A stretch of 30,056 bases of DNA from NCBI GenBank assembly GCA_018664745.1, contig JABJNS010000055.1, forward strand, positions 1-30,056, in the 5' to 3' direction. Source of the DNA: Flavobacteriales bacterium (lineage in GTDB: Bacteria > Bacteroidota > Bacteroidia > Flavobacteriales > BACL11). Positions 6,825-15,364 of the stretch are shown here, piece by piece; the first letter of the stretch is position 1; each line of letters begins with the position of its first letter. The notes under the pieces are model-generated. The model did no database searches, was not told the DNA's origin, and worked only from the letters and a program-made list of their open reading frames with translations. The position numbers and the translations under genes are program-made.

Positions 6825-7379
6825 TTATTTTACACTATATAAAAGGAATACAAATAAATACACCCATAGCAAATCTAAAAAATGCCAATAGATAGATGTT
6901 AGTTCTATTCCTAAATAATTTTCTTTTGTATATTTTGATTGTACAGCTTTAACTGCTGTAACTATTAATGCGATTAAGCCTCCAACAACATGCATAAGAT
7001 GGGCAAAGGTAATTACATATAAAAATGAACTTGCCGGATTGCTTCCTTCCCCAATAAAGTACATCCCCATAGCCGTTAACTGCTCCCAACCCTTAAGCTG
7101 GCAATACGCAAAAAACAAACCTAAAGCCAAAGCTCCTACTACATAAATAGTTGGTGAGTTTCCTCTTTTTACTTGGTTTTGAGCAATAATTAATAAAATA
7201 CTACTCACTACAATAGCAAAAGTACTGTACCAAAACCAAATAGGCATATCAATTGAATTCCAACCATGTTCAGCCGAACGAACAATTACTGCAGAAGTAA
7301 GCCCAGCAAAGAACATTGAAATTCCTGCCATCCCCACCCAAAGCAATTGCTTGGAAGTATTATTTTTAGTAGTGCTCAT
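6825..7379 (-). CDS. Cytochrome c oxidase subunit III-like protein, short form
   Basis: A 184-residue subunit III/CyoC-like membrane protein with five predicted helices. Conserved pieces are FWYSTFAIVVSS, the ITFAHLMHVVGGLIALIV helix (equivalent to GxHGxHV) and YWHFLDLLWVYLFVFLLY. It lacks the long insert of its neighbour. Paired short and long subunit III genes are normal in Bacteroidota oxidase operons. It is separated from coxA by 7 nt and from the long form by 11 nt, so the genes are tightly co-transcribed. Confidence 0.9.
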   Translation of the reverse strand: MSTTKNNTSKQLLWVGMAGISMFFAGLTSAVIVRSAEHGWNSIDMPIWFWYSTFAIVVSSILLIIAQNQVKRGNSPTIYVVGALALGLFFAYCQLKGWEQLTAMGMYFIGEGSNPASSFLYVITFAHLMHVVGGLIALIVTAVKAVQSKYTKENYLGIELTSIYWHFLDLLWVYLFVFLLYSVK

Positions 7380-7386
7380 CAGTAGT

Positions 7387-9138
7387 TTAATGTTCTGTTT
7401 CTCCTTCTTTTAAAGGCTCTGTTTGCATAACAAAATCTTCATCAGCTCCTGGCTTAGAATAATCATAAGGCCATCTATGAACTGAAGGAATTTCTCCTGG
7501 CCAGTTTCCGTGAATTCTTTCCACTGGAGTTGTCCATTCTAATGTATTTGCTTTCCAAGGATTTGTACTTGCTTTTGTTCCTTTAAAAATACTGTAGAAG
7601 AAGTTAAATACAAATACCAATTGTACCAACCCACCAATAATAGCAAAGAAAGTAATGATTTCATTAATGTCCGATAAACCATCAAACATTGGGAAAGCAC
7701 TATTCGTGTAGTATCTTCTTGGTAAACCAGCTAATCCTAAAAAGTGCATTGGGAAGAATACTCCATAAGCCGAAACAAAAGTTACCCAGAAATGTAAGTA
7801 CCCTAATTTCTTGTTCATCATACGACCATACATTTTAGGGAACCAGTGGTAAACCCCTGAGAACATTCCGTAAATTGCAGAAAGCCCCATTACAATATGG
7901 AAGTGACCAACCACAAAGTAAGTATCATGTACATTAATATCTAAAGCTGAATCTCCAAGAATTAATCCTGTTAAACCACCAGTTAAAAAAGTAGATACAA
8001 AACCAATTGTAAATAACATTGCTGGCGTGAAACGGATACTTCCTTTCCAAAGTTTTGCTAAGTAATTAAATACTTTTACAGCTGAAGGAATCGCAATTAA
8101 TAAAGTAGTAAAAGTAAATACTGACCCCAAGAACGGATCCATACCTGTAATAAACATATGGTGTCCCCAAACGATAAACGAAAGGAATGCAATTGCTAAC
8201 ATTGCGCCAACCATTGCTTTGTAACCAAAAATTGGTTTACGAGTATTAATAGACATTACCTCAGAAACAATACCTAATGAAGGCAATAAGATAATATAAA
8301 CCTCAGGGTGCCCTAAGAACCAGAATAAATGCTCAAATAATACAGGTGAACCTCCTGAATTGTGTAATGTTTCACCACCAATAATAATATCGGATAAGAA
8401 GAATGATGTACCAAAACTTCTATCAAAAATTAACAATAAAGCTGCCGAAAGTAATACTGGGAACGACAATACACCTAAGATTGCAGTAATCAAAATTGCC
8501 CACATTGTAAGTGGCAAACGAGACATTGACATTCCTTTTGTTCTTAAATTAAGAATTGTTACAATATAGTTAAGCCCTCCTAAAAGAGAAGAAACAATAA
8601 ATAACGCAATAGCAACCAACCATAAATCTTGCCCTAAACCAGAACCTGGAATAGATTGAGGTAATGCTGAAAGTGGTGGGTAAATTGTCCAACCTGCTGA
8701 TGCAGGACCTGTTTCAACAAATAATGAACATAATAATACTATTGTTGCAACAAAGAAGAACCAGTACGAAAGCATGTTCATGAATCCTGAAGCCATATCT
8801 CTTGCTCCAATTTGCAATGGAATAAGGAAGTTGGCAAATGTACCTGTTAACCCTGCAGTAAGTACCCAGAATACTAAAATAGTACCGTGCATAGTTACTA
8901 AAGATAAATACATATTAGGATCTAAAATTCCTCCCGGAGCCCATTTACTTCCTAAAAACCATTCTAATACTGCAAATGATTCTCCTGGATTAGATAATTG
9001 TAAACGAAATAAAATAGACATTAACATTCCTATTATTCCCATAAGCATTCCTGTAATTAGGAACTGCTTAGCAATCATTTTATGATCTAAACTAAATACG
9101 TACTTTGAAATAAATGTTTCTTTATGATGATCTGACAT
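7387..9138 (-). CDS. coxA: Cytochrome c oxidase subunit I
   Basis: The catalytic subunit, 583 residues with about 12 membrane helices, holding the low-spin heme and the heme-CuB oxygen-reduction site. Visible ligand motifs in order are TMHGTILVFWV (low-spin heme His, near residue 83), WFLGHPEVYIILLP (CuB His with the cross-linked Tyr, near 276), WGHHMFITG (two CuB His, near 327) and VGHFHIVMG (both heme His, near 411). The Glu in HPEVY marks an A1-type proton pathway. It follows coxB with a 1-nt gap. No act (alternative complex III) genes lie upstream here, although in many relatives they directly precede coxB. Confidence 0.97.
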   Translation of the reverse strand: MSDHHKETFISKYVFSLDHKMIAKQFLITGMLMGIIGMLMSILFRLQLSNPGESFAVLEWFLGSKWAPGGILDPNMYLSLVTMHGTILVFWVLTAGLTGTFANFLIPLQIGARDMASGFMNMLSYWFFFVATIVLLCSLFVETGPASAGWTIYPPLSALPQSIPGSGLGQDLWLVAIALFIVSSLLGGLNYIVTILNLRTKGMSMSRLPLTMWAILITAILGVLSFPVLLSAALLLIFDRSFGTSFFLSDIIIGGETLHNSGGSPVLFEHLFWFLGHPEVYIILLPSLGIVSEVMSINTRKPIFGYKAMVGAMLAIAFLSFIVWGHHMFITGMDPFLGSVFTFTTLLIAIPSAVKVFNYLAKLWKGSIRFTPAMLFTIGFVSTFLTGGLTGLILGDSALDINVHDTYFVVGHFHIVMGLSAIYGMFSGVYHWFPKMYGRMMNKKLGYLHFWVTFVSAYGVFFPMHFLGLAGLPRRYYTNSAFPMFDGLSDINEIITFFAIIGGLVQLVFVFNFFYSIFKGTKASTNPWKANTLEWTTPVERIHGNWPGEIPSVHRWPYDYSKPGADEDFVMQTEPLKEGETEH

Positions 9139-9139
9139 T

Positions 9140-10123
9140 TTATTTTGTTTTTAAAGTTAAAGTGTTTTCTACTGTTTTTTGTGAAGCCATCCAAGCGTCA
9201 TACTCCTCTTGTGTTTCTACTACAAATTTCATTTGCATATTGTAATGTGCTGCTCCACAAATCTTATTACACAACAATACAAATTCGAAATCTTCTCCTT
9301 CTTGAATTTTCATTTCGGCAGTAGTTTGTGTTGGTGTAAAAGCAAATTGAGTTATCATTCCTGGCACACAATTCATCTGTACACGGAAGTGAGGTAAGAA
9401 AGCAGAATGGATTACATCACGCGAACGCATTTTTAACAATACTGGTTTATCTACTACTAGATGTACTTCTTTAACTACTACATCATCCTGAGCTAACTCA
9501 TCCGTTAAATCAACCCCTAACTGATTAGGTCCTTTTACTAGTCTATAGTTAGAATATCCTAATGTATTATCATCTCCTGCATAACGAGCCGTCCAGTCGA
9601 ACTGCTTAGCGTAAAGTTCAATAATCTGTGAATCGGTAGTATCTGCATTTGTAATTTTATCCCAAGCGCTTAATCCATAAAGAATAACTGCTGTAAGTAC
9701 TATAGTAGGTACTACTGTCCAGATAATCTCTAATTTATTATTATGCGGGTAGAAAAATGCAACAGGATTTTTCTTGTTTTTATTGTATTTATATCCGTAC
9801 CAAAATAATAATGGTTGCGTGATAAAAAACACAAAAATAATTAGTAGCATTGTAAATTGCATTAAGGAATCAATAACTGCCCCATGTACCGAACTTGCTG
9901 GAGGTAACATTAATGGAATCCAATTTACAAATTGCCAAACTACTGATCCTAAAAACAAAGTTCCTACAATTAAAAGAAGTCGCCCTTGAATGGCATTATC
10001 TTTATCAGTTACTTCATTTACATCCTGTTTTTTTAGTTCAGATAATAATTCACTAACTCTAAGTACTTGTACTAAAGTAGCAATTAATAAGATTAAAACT
10101 AAAGCGATTAATATGTTCGTCAT
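9140..10123 (-). CDS. coxB: Cytochrome c oxidase subunit II
   Basis: The CuA-bearing electron-entry subunit, 327 residues. It has an N-terminal helix (about 2-20), two further helices (about 48-110) and a periplasmic cupredoxin domain. The CuA ligand set is present: a distant His in RDVIHSAFLPHF and CNKICGAAHYNM (C-x3-C-x3-H-x2-M), with the intervening bridging Glu of the usual CxEIC form replaced by Lys. Presence of the CuA cysteines means the enzyme oxidises cytochrome c or a cupredoxin, not quinol. No fused cytochrome c domain is present. This is the first gene of the oxidase operon, with a -7 box 20 nt upstream. Confidence 0.95.
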   Translation of the reverse strand: MTNILIALVLILLIATLVQVLRVSELLSELKKQDVNEVTDKDNAIQGRLLLIVGTLFLGSVVWQFVNWIPLMLPPASSVHGAVIDSLMQFTMLLIIFVFFITQPLLFWYGYKYNKNKKNPVAFFYPHNNKLEIIWTVVPTIVLTAVILYGLSAWDKITNADTTDSQIIELYAKQFDWTARYAGDDNTLGYSNYRLVKGPNQLGVDLTDELAQDDVVVKEVHLVVDKPVLLKMRSRDVIHSAFLPHFRVQMNCVPGMITQFAFTPTQTTAEMKIQEGEDFEFVLLCNKICGAAHYNMQMKFVVETQEEYDAWMASQKTVENTLTLKTK

Positions 10124-10143
10124 TTTTTTAAATTTTTCGGTCG

Positions 10144-10151
10144 CAAAAATA
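10144..10151 (-). promoter_or_regulatory. -7 promoter box, cytochrome oxidase operon
   Basis: TATTTTTG on the minus strand matches TAnnTTTG and ends 20 nt before the coxB ATG. It is the only strong box seen upstream of the seven-gene oxidase run. Confidence 0.6.
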
Positions 10152-10265
10152 GAAAATACTAGCTATGAAAACTATGATTTTTAGCATAATTTTCAATTAC
10201 AAACATATTTATATCAATTCTATATTACAAAGAATGAAAGAGCAAGAGGAAAGAACAACACAAGT

Positions 10266-10703
10266 TTACTGATTATCCTCAATATTCCATTCCGCAAATG
10301 AAGTAGCTGTTTCGGATAAAATAACCTTACAAAGTGTGATATTCTTAGGTAACTTATTCTTAATATGATTTGCAAAATCCATTACCAAGTTTTCAGATGT
10401 AGGCTGATAAGGTAAGTAAAATACTTTTTCAAAAGCTGAAAGATTTAAGTCGGCATGAGGAGAGTTTGCATTCAAGACTAAAGAATGATCGTATTTAGCT
10501 ACAATTTCAGGTTTTACGATTTCTTTTAACACCCCAAAATCCATTACCATACCATCCTTTGTATGTCCCTTTTCATTCTTCACTTCTCCCTTTACGGTTA
10601 CCCATAAACGATACGAATGCCCATGGATATTCTTACATAAACCGTCATAACCATGCAAGGCATGTGCCATTTCAAACTTAAATTCTTTTGTTATTCTAAT
10701 CAT
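10266..10703 (-). CDS. queD: 6-carboxy-5,6,7,8-tetrahydropterin synthase
   Basis: A 145-residue PTPS/QueD-family enzyme that turns 7,8-dihydroneopterin triphosphate into 6-carboxytetrahydropterin in queuosine biosynthesis. Zinc ligands H14, H27 and H29 (FEMAHAL and IHGHSY), catalytic C23 (GLCKNIHGH), the D72-H73 pair (KYDHSLVL) and E131 (SETATSFAEW) are all visible. The Cys immediately before the zinc motif is that of the bacterial QueD/PTPS group. It overlaps the trhO stop by 8 nt, so both are translated from one mRNA. Use of the product for another pterin cannot be ruled out from sequence. Confidence 0.93.
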   Translation of the reverse strand: MIRITKEFKFEMAHALHGYDGLCKNIHGHSYRLWVTVKGEVKNEKGHTKDGMVMDFGVLKEIVKPEIVAKYDHSLVLNANSPHADLNLSAFEKVFYLPYQPTSENLVMDFANHIKNKLPKNITLCKVILSETATSFAEWNIEDNQ

Positions 10704-11748
10704 CTTTATTTAGGTTTAAATTTACTCTTTTATGGCTGTAATACATCTTTTTACTATCCGTTCCTTTTCTTAATTTCTTTTGCTCCTCTAAAGGCAAATT
10801 TATAATTTCTATACATTCAACTGAACAGCATTGCTCGTATTCTTCTTTACAATTATCACATTGCAAAAACAATAAGTTGCAATTTACATTCTTGCAATTT
10901 ACATGCGTATCAAAAGGGGCATCACATTGATGACAATTACTAATTACATCATCAGAAATACGCTCCCCTCTCCTTTCATCAAAAACAAAATTCTTTCCTT
11001 CAAAATTATTATTTAAGTTTTTATCTTTATCCAACTGCCTGGCATAATCAATAATACCTCCATGCAGCTGATTTACATCTTGGAATCCATGATGTTTTAA
11101 ATAAGCAGATGTTTTTTCGCATCTAATTCCTCCTGTGCAATACAATAATATTTGCTCATCCTCTTTTCCTTTCAGCATATCTTTTACCTCAGGAAGTTCT
11201 TCTTTAAATGTTTCTACATCCGGACAAATAGCGCCTTTAAATTTGCCTATTTCACTTTCGTAATGATTACGCATATCTACCACAGTTGCTCCTTTTTCTA
11301 GTGCATCATTCCATGCTTTTGCATCCATATGAGCACCAACATTTGTTACATCATATTCATCAATTGGCAAACCATCAGCAACAATTTGTTTACGCACTTT
11401 TATGGTCAATTTAAAGAATGAATTTCCATCATCTTCCACTGCAATTTTAAATGGCATTTCAGTAAAAAGAGGATTCTCATGTACATTTTTCACAAACGCT
11501 TCCCAGTTTGGCTCAGGGACACTTAGTTGAGCATTTACACCTTCATACGCCAAATAGATTCTACCTAAAACACCTAAATCTTTCCAAGATTCATACAACT
11601 CATCTCTTAAGTCAGCAGGAGAATCAATAATAACATACCGATAGAATGAAACCGTCTTTCTTTTAAAATCTTCCTGTTCTAATAATTTTAAGCCTTGTTC
11701 CTTGCTTAGTTTATTGAACATATTTTTTTTACCCGTATTCGGATCCAT
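10696..11748 (-). CDS. trhO: tRNA uridine(34) hydroxylase, rhodanese family
   Basis: A 350-residue protein of the TrhO/YceA family, which catalyses oxygen-dependent formation of 5-hydroxyuridine at tRNA position 34. An N-terminal acylphosphatase-like domain (about 30-125) precedes a rhodanese domain (about 140-240) with the active-site loop C204-T-G-G-I-R. A C-terminal cysteine-rich zinc-binding segment follows (CHQC, CKNVNC, CDNC and CCSVEC, about 275-320). The start has two nearby Met codons; ATG 11748 is used, with ATG at residue 10 as alternative. It forms a two-gene unit with queD, which also serves a wobble-base modification. Confidence 0.92.
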   Translation of the reverse strand: MDPNTGKKNMFNKLSKEQGLKLLEQEDFKRKTVSFYRYVIIDSPADLRDELYESWKDLGVLGRIYLAYEGVNAQLSVPEPNWEAFVKNVHENPLFTEMPFKIAVEDDGNSFFKLTIKVRKQIVADGLPIDEYDVTNVGAHMDAKAWNDALEKGATVVDMRNHYESEIGKFKGAICPDVETFKEELPEVKDMLKGKEDEQILLYCTGGIRCEKTSAYLKHHGFQDVNQLHGGIIDYARQLDKDKNLNNNFEGKNFVFDERRGERISDDVISNCHQCDAPFDTHVNCKNVNCNLLFLQCDNCKEEYEQCCSVECIEIINLPLEEQKKLRKGTDSKKMYYSHKRVNLNLNKDD

Positions 11749-11771
11749 AATTTATGCGTCTTAATATGTGG

Positions 11772-11779
11772 CAAAGATA
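11772..11779 (-). promoter_or_regulatory. -7 promoter box, trhO-queD
   Basis: TATCTTTG on the minus strand matches TAnnTTTG and ends 23 nt before the trhO ATG at 11748. Confidence 0.6.
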
Positions 11780-11837
11780 CAAAATCCACAATTTGTATTG
11801 TAATTATAATTAATAGGCTGAAAATAATGTTTAATGC

Positions 11838-11845
11838 TATATTTG
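11838..11845 (+). promoter_or_regulatory. -7 promoter box, threonine dehydrogenase/cysS
   Basis: TATATTTG matches TAnnTTTG and lies 16 nt before the ATG at 11862. It is divergent from the trhO box. Confidence 0.6.
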
Positions 11846-11861
11846 TGCCAAATATTTACAG

Positions 11862-12821
11862 ATGACAGAAAGGATATTAATAATAGGATCTTCAGGACAA
11901 ATTGGCACTGAATTGGTGATGGAATTAAGAAAGATGTACGGAAATGATAATGTTATCGCTTCTGATATTCGCCCTTCTGCTGAAATTGTAATGGAGTCCG
12001 GTCCATTTGAAACATTAGATATAATGGACGAACAATTATTAAGAGATATTGTAATAAAATACAAAATTACTCAAGTCTATTTATTAGCTGCACTCCTTTC
12101 AGCAACTGCAGAACAAAATATTGAATTAGGATGGAGATTGAATATGCGTTCCCACTCTCATGTATTGGATTTAGCAAAAGACGGACTCATTAAAAAAATA
12201 TTTTGGCCATCTTCAATTGCGGTTTTCGGACCTACAACCCCAATGAAGAATACACCACAATATACAGTAATGGAACCCAATACTGTTTACGGAATTACTA
12301 AGCAAGCTGGTGAAAGATGGAATGAATACTACTTTAATAAATTTGGGGTAGATGTAAGAAGTATCCGTTACCCAGGATTGATTGGTTGGAAAGCAGCTCC
12401 AGGTGGTGGAACTACTGATTATGCAGTAGATATTTTTCATCAAGCTATTCAGCATGGAAAATATGAAAGTTTCTTAGCTGAAAGTACAGGACTCCCAATG
12501 ATGTATATGCCAGATGCAATTCGGGCAACTATTGAACTAATGGAAGCGCCAGCTGAACAAGTAAAAATCCGTTCCTCTTATAATTTGGCAGGAGTAAGTT
12601 TTACGCCAGCAGAAATTGCAGAAGAAATTAAAAAGCATATTCCTAATTTTGAAATGACTTATAATCCTGATTTCAGACAAGCAATTGCAGACTCTTGGCC
12701 ATCATCAATTAATGATGGTTATGCGCAAAAAGATTGGGGGTGGAACTTAGAATATGACTTAGAAAAAATGACGAAAGACATGATGAAAAACCTGAAAGAG
12801 CAATACAAAATTAATGCATAA
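11862..12821 (+). CDS. L-threonine 3-dehydrogenase, extended-SDR type
   Basis: A 319-residue NAD-dependent enzyme that oxidises L-threonine to 2-amino-3-ketobutyrate. It belongs to the epimerase-like (extended SDR) threonine dehydrogenases described from Flavobacterium frigidimaris, not the zinc-dependent Tdh class. The Rossmann motif is G9-S-S-G12-Q-I-G15; the catalytic Ser lies in PSSIAVFGP (117-118), with Y143 and K147 in VYGITKQ. Segments such as YPGLIGWKAAPGGGTTDYAVDIF are characteristic of this group. The stop codon overlaps the cysS ATG (TAATG), so the two genes are coupled. A generic NAD-dependent epimerase is the fallback reading. Confidence 0.88.
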   Translation: MTERILIIGSSGQIGTELVMELRKMYGNDNVIASDIRPSAEIVMESGPFETLDIMDEQLLRDIVIKYKITQVYLLAALLSATAEQNIELGWRLNMRSHSHVLDLAKDGLIKKIFWPSSIAVFGPTTPMKNTPQYTVMEPNTVYGITKQAGERWNEYYFNKFGVDVRSIRYPGLIGWKAAPGGGTTDYAVDIFHQAIQHGKYESFLAESTGLPMMYMPDAIRATIELMEAPAEQVKIRSSYNLAGVSFTPAEIAEEIKKHIPNFEMTYNPDFRQAIADSWPSSINDGYAQKDWGWNLEYDLEKMTKDMMKNLKEQYKINA

Positions 12822-14287
12822 TGAGTAGAAAAATACAAATATACAATACGCTTACAAGACAAAAAGAAGTCTTTAATCCTATAACAGAAAATCATGTAGG
12901 AATGTATGTTTGTGGACCTACTGTATATGGAGACCCTCACCTAGGTCACGCTCGTCCCGGAATTACTTTTGATGTAGTTTTTAGATATTTAAAACACAAT
13001 GACTACAAAGTAAGATATATAAGAAATATTACAGATGCAGGGCATTTAGAAAATGATGCAGATGAAGGTGAAGATAAGATTGCTAAAAAAGCAAGATTAG
13101 AGCAATTAGAACCTATGGAAATTGTTCAGTTTTACACCATCAGTTACCACAAAGCAATGAATGATTTAAATTGCTTACCTCCAAGCATTGAACCTAGAGC
13201 AACTGGTCATATTATTGAACAAATTGAAATGGTAGAACAAATCCTAAAAAATGGATTTGCCTATAAGGTAAATGGTTCAGTTTATTTAGATGTAAATAAA
13301 TACAATGAAAAGTACCCTTATGGAACTTTATCAGGAAGAAATATAGAAGACACTTTAGAAGGAACTCGAACTTTAGATGGACAATCTGAAAAGAAAAGTC
13401 CAGTTGATTTTGCTATTTGGAAAAAAGCAAGCCCTGAACATATTATGAGATGGTCTTCTCCTTGGGGAGAAGGGTTCCCGGGTTGGCACATGGAATGTTC
13501 TGCAATGAGTGAAAAATATTTAGGCAAAACTTTTGATATTCATGGTGGTGGAATGGATTTAGTTTTTCCACATCATGAGGCAGAAATAGCACAAAGTAAT
13601 GCCTGTAATGATTGTAATCCTGTGAACTATTGGATGCACAATAATATGATTACTGTAGATGGAAAAAAGATGGGGAAATCCCTTGGAAACTTCATTAATT
13701 TAGAGGAGTTTTTTAATGGAACACATGAAAAATTAGAAAGGGCTTATACTCCAATGACGATTCGTTTTTTCATTTTACAAGCCCACTATAGAAGTACTGT
13801 AGATTTTAGTAATGAAGCCTTACAAGCAGCAGAAAAAGGATTTAATAAATTGATGAACGCATTGGAAACTTTGCAAACTCTTTCTGCTACTGACACCTCA
13901 ACTTATGATGTAAAAAAACTAGAGGAGAATTGTTATATGGCAATGGATGATGATTTTAATACACCGATTTTAATTGCTCATTTGTTTGATGGAGTTAGAA
14001 TTATCAACTCAGTAAAAGATGGAAAAGAAAGTTTAAATTTGACTGATTTAGAAAAATTAAAATCAATATTCAATATTTTTGTTACTGATATTTTAGGACT
14101 TATTTCTGCAAAGGAAAGTAGAGGGAACGACCTAACTTCTGAAGTGATGGAATTAGTATTACAACTAAGAGGAAACGCTAAAAAAAGTAAAGATTTTGGA
14201 ACAGCTGATTTGATTAGAGATGAATTAAACAAAGCAGGAATTCAGATAAAAGACAGTAGAGAAGGAACTAGTTGGGAAGTGAAATAA
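12821..14287 (+). CDS. cysS: Cysteine--tRNA ligase
   Basis: A class I aminoacyl-tRNA synthetase of 488 residues. Zinc-binding C31 sits in YVCGPTVYGDPHLGHARP, which also carries the HIGH motif as HLGH (40-43). Further zinc ligands are in WHMECSAM and the FPHHEAE segment. The KMSKS loop reads KKMGKSLGN (near residue 285), a Gly variant common in Bacteroidota CysRS. A helical C-terminal domain follows. The ATG shares its A with the stop of the threonine dehydrogenase gene, so the two are translationally coupled. The 3' end lies 11 nt before the next ATG. Confidence 0.97.
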   Translation: MSRKIQIYNTLTRQKEVFNPITENHVGMYVCGPTVYGDPHLGHARPGITFDVVFRYLKHNDYKVRYIRNITDAGHLENDADEGEDKIAKKARLEQLEPMEIVQFYTISYHKAMNDLNCLPPSIEPRATGHIIEQIEMVEQILKNGFAYKVNGSVYLDVNKYNEKYPYGTLSGRNIEDTLEGTRTLDGQSEKKSPVDFAIWKKASPEHIMRWSSPWGEGFPGWHMECSAMSEKYLGKTFDIHGGGMDLVFPHHEAEIAQSNACNDCNPVNYWMHNNMITVDGKKMGKSLGNFINLEEFFNGTHEKLERAYTPMTIRFFILQAHYRSTVDFSNEALQAAEKGFNKLMNALETLQTLSATDTSTYDVKKLEENCYMAMDDDFNTPILIAHLFDGVRIINSVKDGKESLNLTDLEKLKSIFNIFVTDILGLISAKESRGNDLTSEVMELVLQLRGNAKKSKDFGTADLIRDELNKAGIQIKDSREGTSWEVK

Positions 14288-14298
14288 TTAAATTTGAC

Positions 14299-15285
14299 AT
14301 GATAGATTTTAAACATTCAATATTTATTCTTTGCTTAATTGTACTTAGCGCTTGTTCCACTGAACCTCAGCAAAAAACTAAAGCCGTTTCAAAACCGAAA
14401 GCAAAAATTGAAATCCCTACTTTTAATGCAGATTCAGCTTATTTTTATGTGGAGAAGCAAGTAAGTTTTGGCCCAAGAGTTATCTCATCAAAAGCATGGA
14501 AAAACTGTGCTATATGGTTAGAAAAAAAATTCTTACAATACACACCAAATGTAATAGTACAGGAAGCTCCCACTACTACTTATGATGGTAAGCATCATAC
14601 TTTAAAAAACATCATTGCTAGTTTTTCTCCTAAAAAAAATAATAGAATTGCCTTATTTGCACATTGGGATAGTAGGCACATTGCCGACCATGATACTGAA
14701 AATCAAAATAACCCAATACTTGGTGCAAATGATGGAGGAAGTGGAGTTGGTGTTTTAATTGAACTTGCTCGTCAGTTCAGTATTAAAAATCCAAAAATAG
14801 GAATAGACATCATTCTTTTTGATGCAGAGGATTACGGGCAACCAGAAAATTCTAAATATCCTATTATGCAAGATTCTTGGTGCTTGGGGTCACAATATTG
14901 GAGTAATAATCCGCACAAAGCAAACTACTTTGCTCGTTATGGTATTTTATTGGATATGGTAGGCGCAAAAGACGCTACTTTTAGGCATGAATATTTCTCT
15001 CGATACTTTGCTTCAACTATTTTACAAAAAGTTTGGCGAAAAGCAAGCAGGTTAGGATTTGGAAATTATTTTATATTTGAGAACTCCAATCAAGTACTGG
15101 ATGATCATTACTATGTAAATACCCTAGCTGGGATACCTACTATTGATATTATTGAATACGATCCTGCAACAGAAACCAATTTCAATCAGCACTGGCACAC
15201 CCATAAAGATGATATGAATAACATAGATAAAAATACCTTAAATGCGGTGGGACAGACTTTGTTGGAGGTGCTTTATACTGAATAG
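14299..15285 (+). CDS. M28-family lipoprotein, probable glutaminyl-peptide cyclotransferase
   Basis: An exported lipoprotein of 328 residues. The signal MIDFKHSIFILCLIVLSAC ends in the lipobox LSAC. The body is an M28/glutaminyl cyclase fold: AHWDSRHIADHD is the first metal-site segment, GANDGGSGVGVLIELAR holds the Asp, FDAEDYG holds the Glu, and NFNQHWHTHKDDM holds the final His. The AHWDSR and GANDGGSGVG forms match glutaminyl cyclases that make N-terminal pyroglutamate, rather than aminopeptidases. Such enzymes act outside the inner membrane in Bacteroidota, where many exported proteins begin with Gln after signal cleavage. An upstream in-frame TTG (14272) overlaps cysS, but ATG 14299 gives a proper signal peptide. 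An aminopeptidase is the alternative. Confidence 0.87.
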   Translation: MIDFKHSIFILCLIVLSACSTEPQQKTKAVSKPKAKIEIPTFNADSAYFYVEKQVSFGPRVISSKAWKNCAIWLEKKFLQYTPNVIVQEAPTTTYDGKHHTLKNIIASFSPKKNNRIALFAHWDSRHIADHDTENQNNPILGANDGGSGVGVLIELARQFSIKNPKIGIDIILFDAEDYGQPENSKYPIMQDSWCLGSQYWSNNPHKANYFARYGILLDMVGAKDATFRHEYFSRYFASTILQKVWRKASRLGFGNYFIFENSNQVLDDHYYVNTLAGIPTIDIIEYDPATETNFNQHWHTHKDDMNNIDKNTLNAVGQTLLEVLYTE

Positions 15286-15317
15286 AAAATCTATTTTCCC
15301 TGATAGGAATCCCATTT

Positions 15318-15347
15318 ACTATGCTTAGCATAGTATTTAATTTTTTG
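15318..15347 (+). terminator. Possible terminator hairpin after the glutaminyl cyclase gene
   Basis: ACTATGC TTA GCATAGT (15318-15334) is a perfect 7-bp stem with a 3-nt loop, followed by a T-rich run ATTTAATTTTTT. It is 32 nt after the stop codon and 18 nt before the next -7 box. It could instead be an operator for the downstream gene. Confidence 0.45.
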
Positions 15348-15352
15348 TTAGT

Positions 15353-15360
15353 TATTTTTG
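15353..15360 (+). promoter_or_regulatory. -7 promoter box, first tandem membrane-protein gene
   Basis: TATTTTTG matches TAnnTTTG and is followed by just 4 nt (TTGC) and the ATG at 15365. This is the same spacing as tadA and predicts a leaderless mRNA. Confidence 0.6.
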
Positions 15361-15364
15361 TTGC

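Noticed and set aside
5911..7379. Duplicate subunit III genes as a recent duplication or error
   Set aside because: The two proteins differ greatly in length and sequence; paired short and long subunit III genes are usual in Bacteroidota oxidase operons.
8360..9085. Plus-strand open frames inside coxA
   Set aside because: Antisense to conserved heme-ligand regions of coxA, with no recognisable domain.
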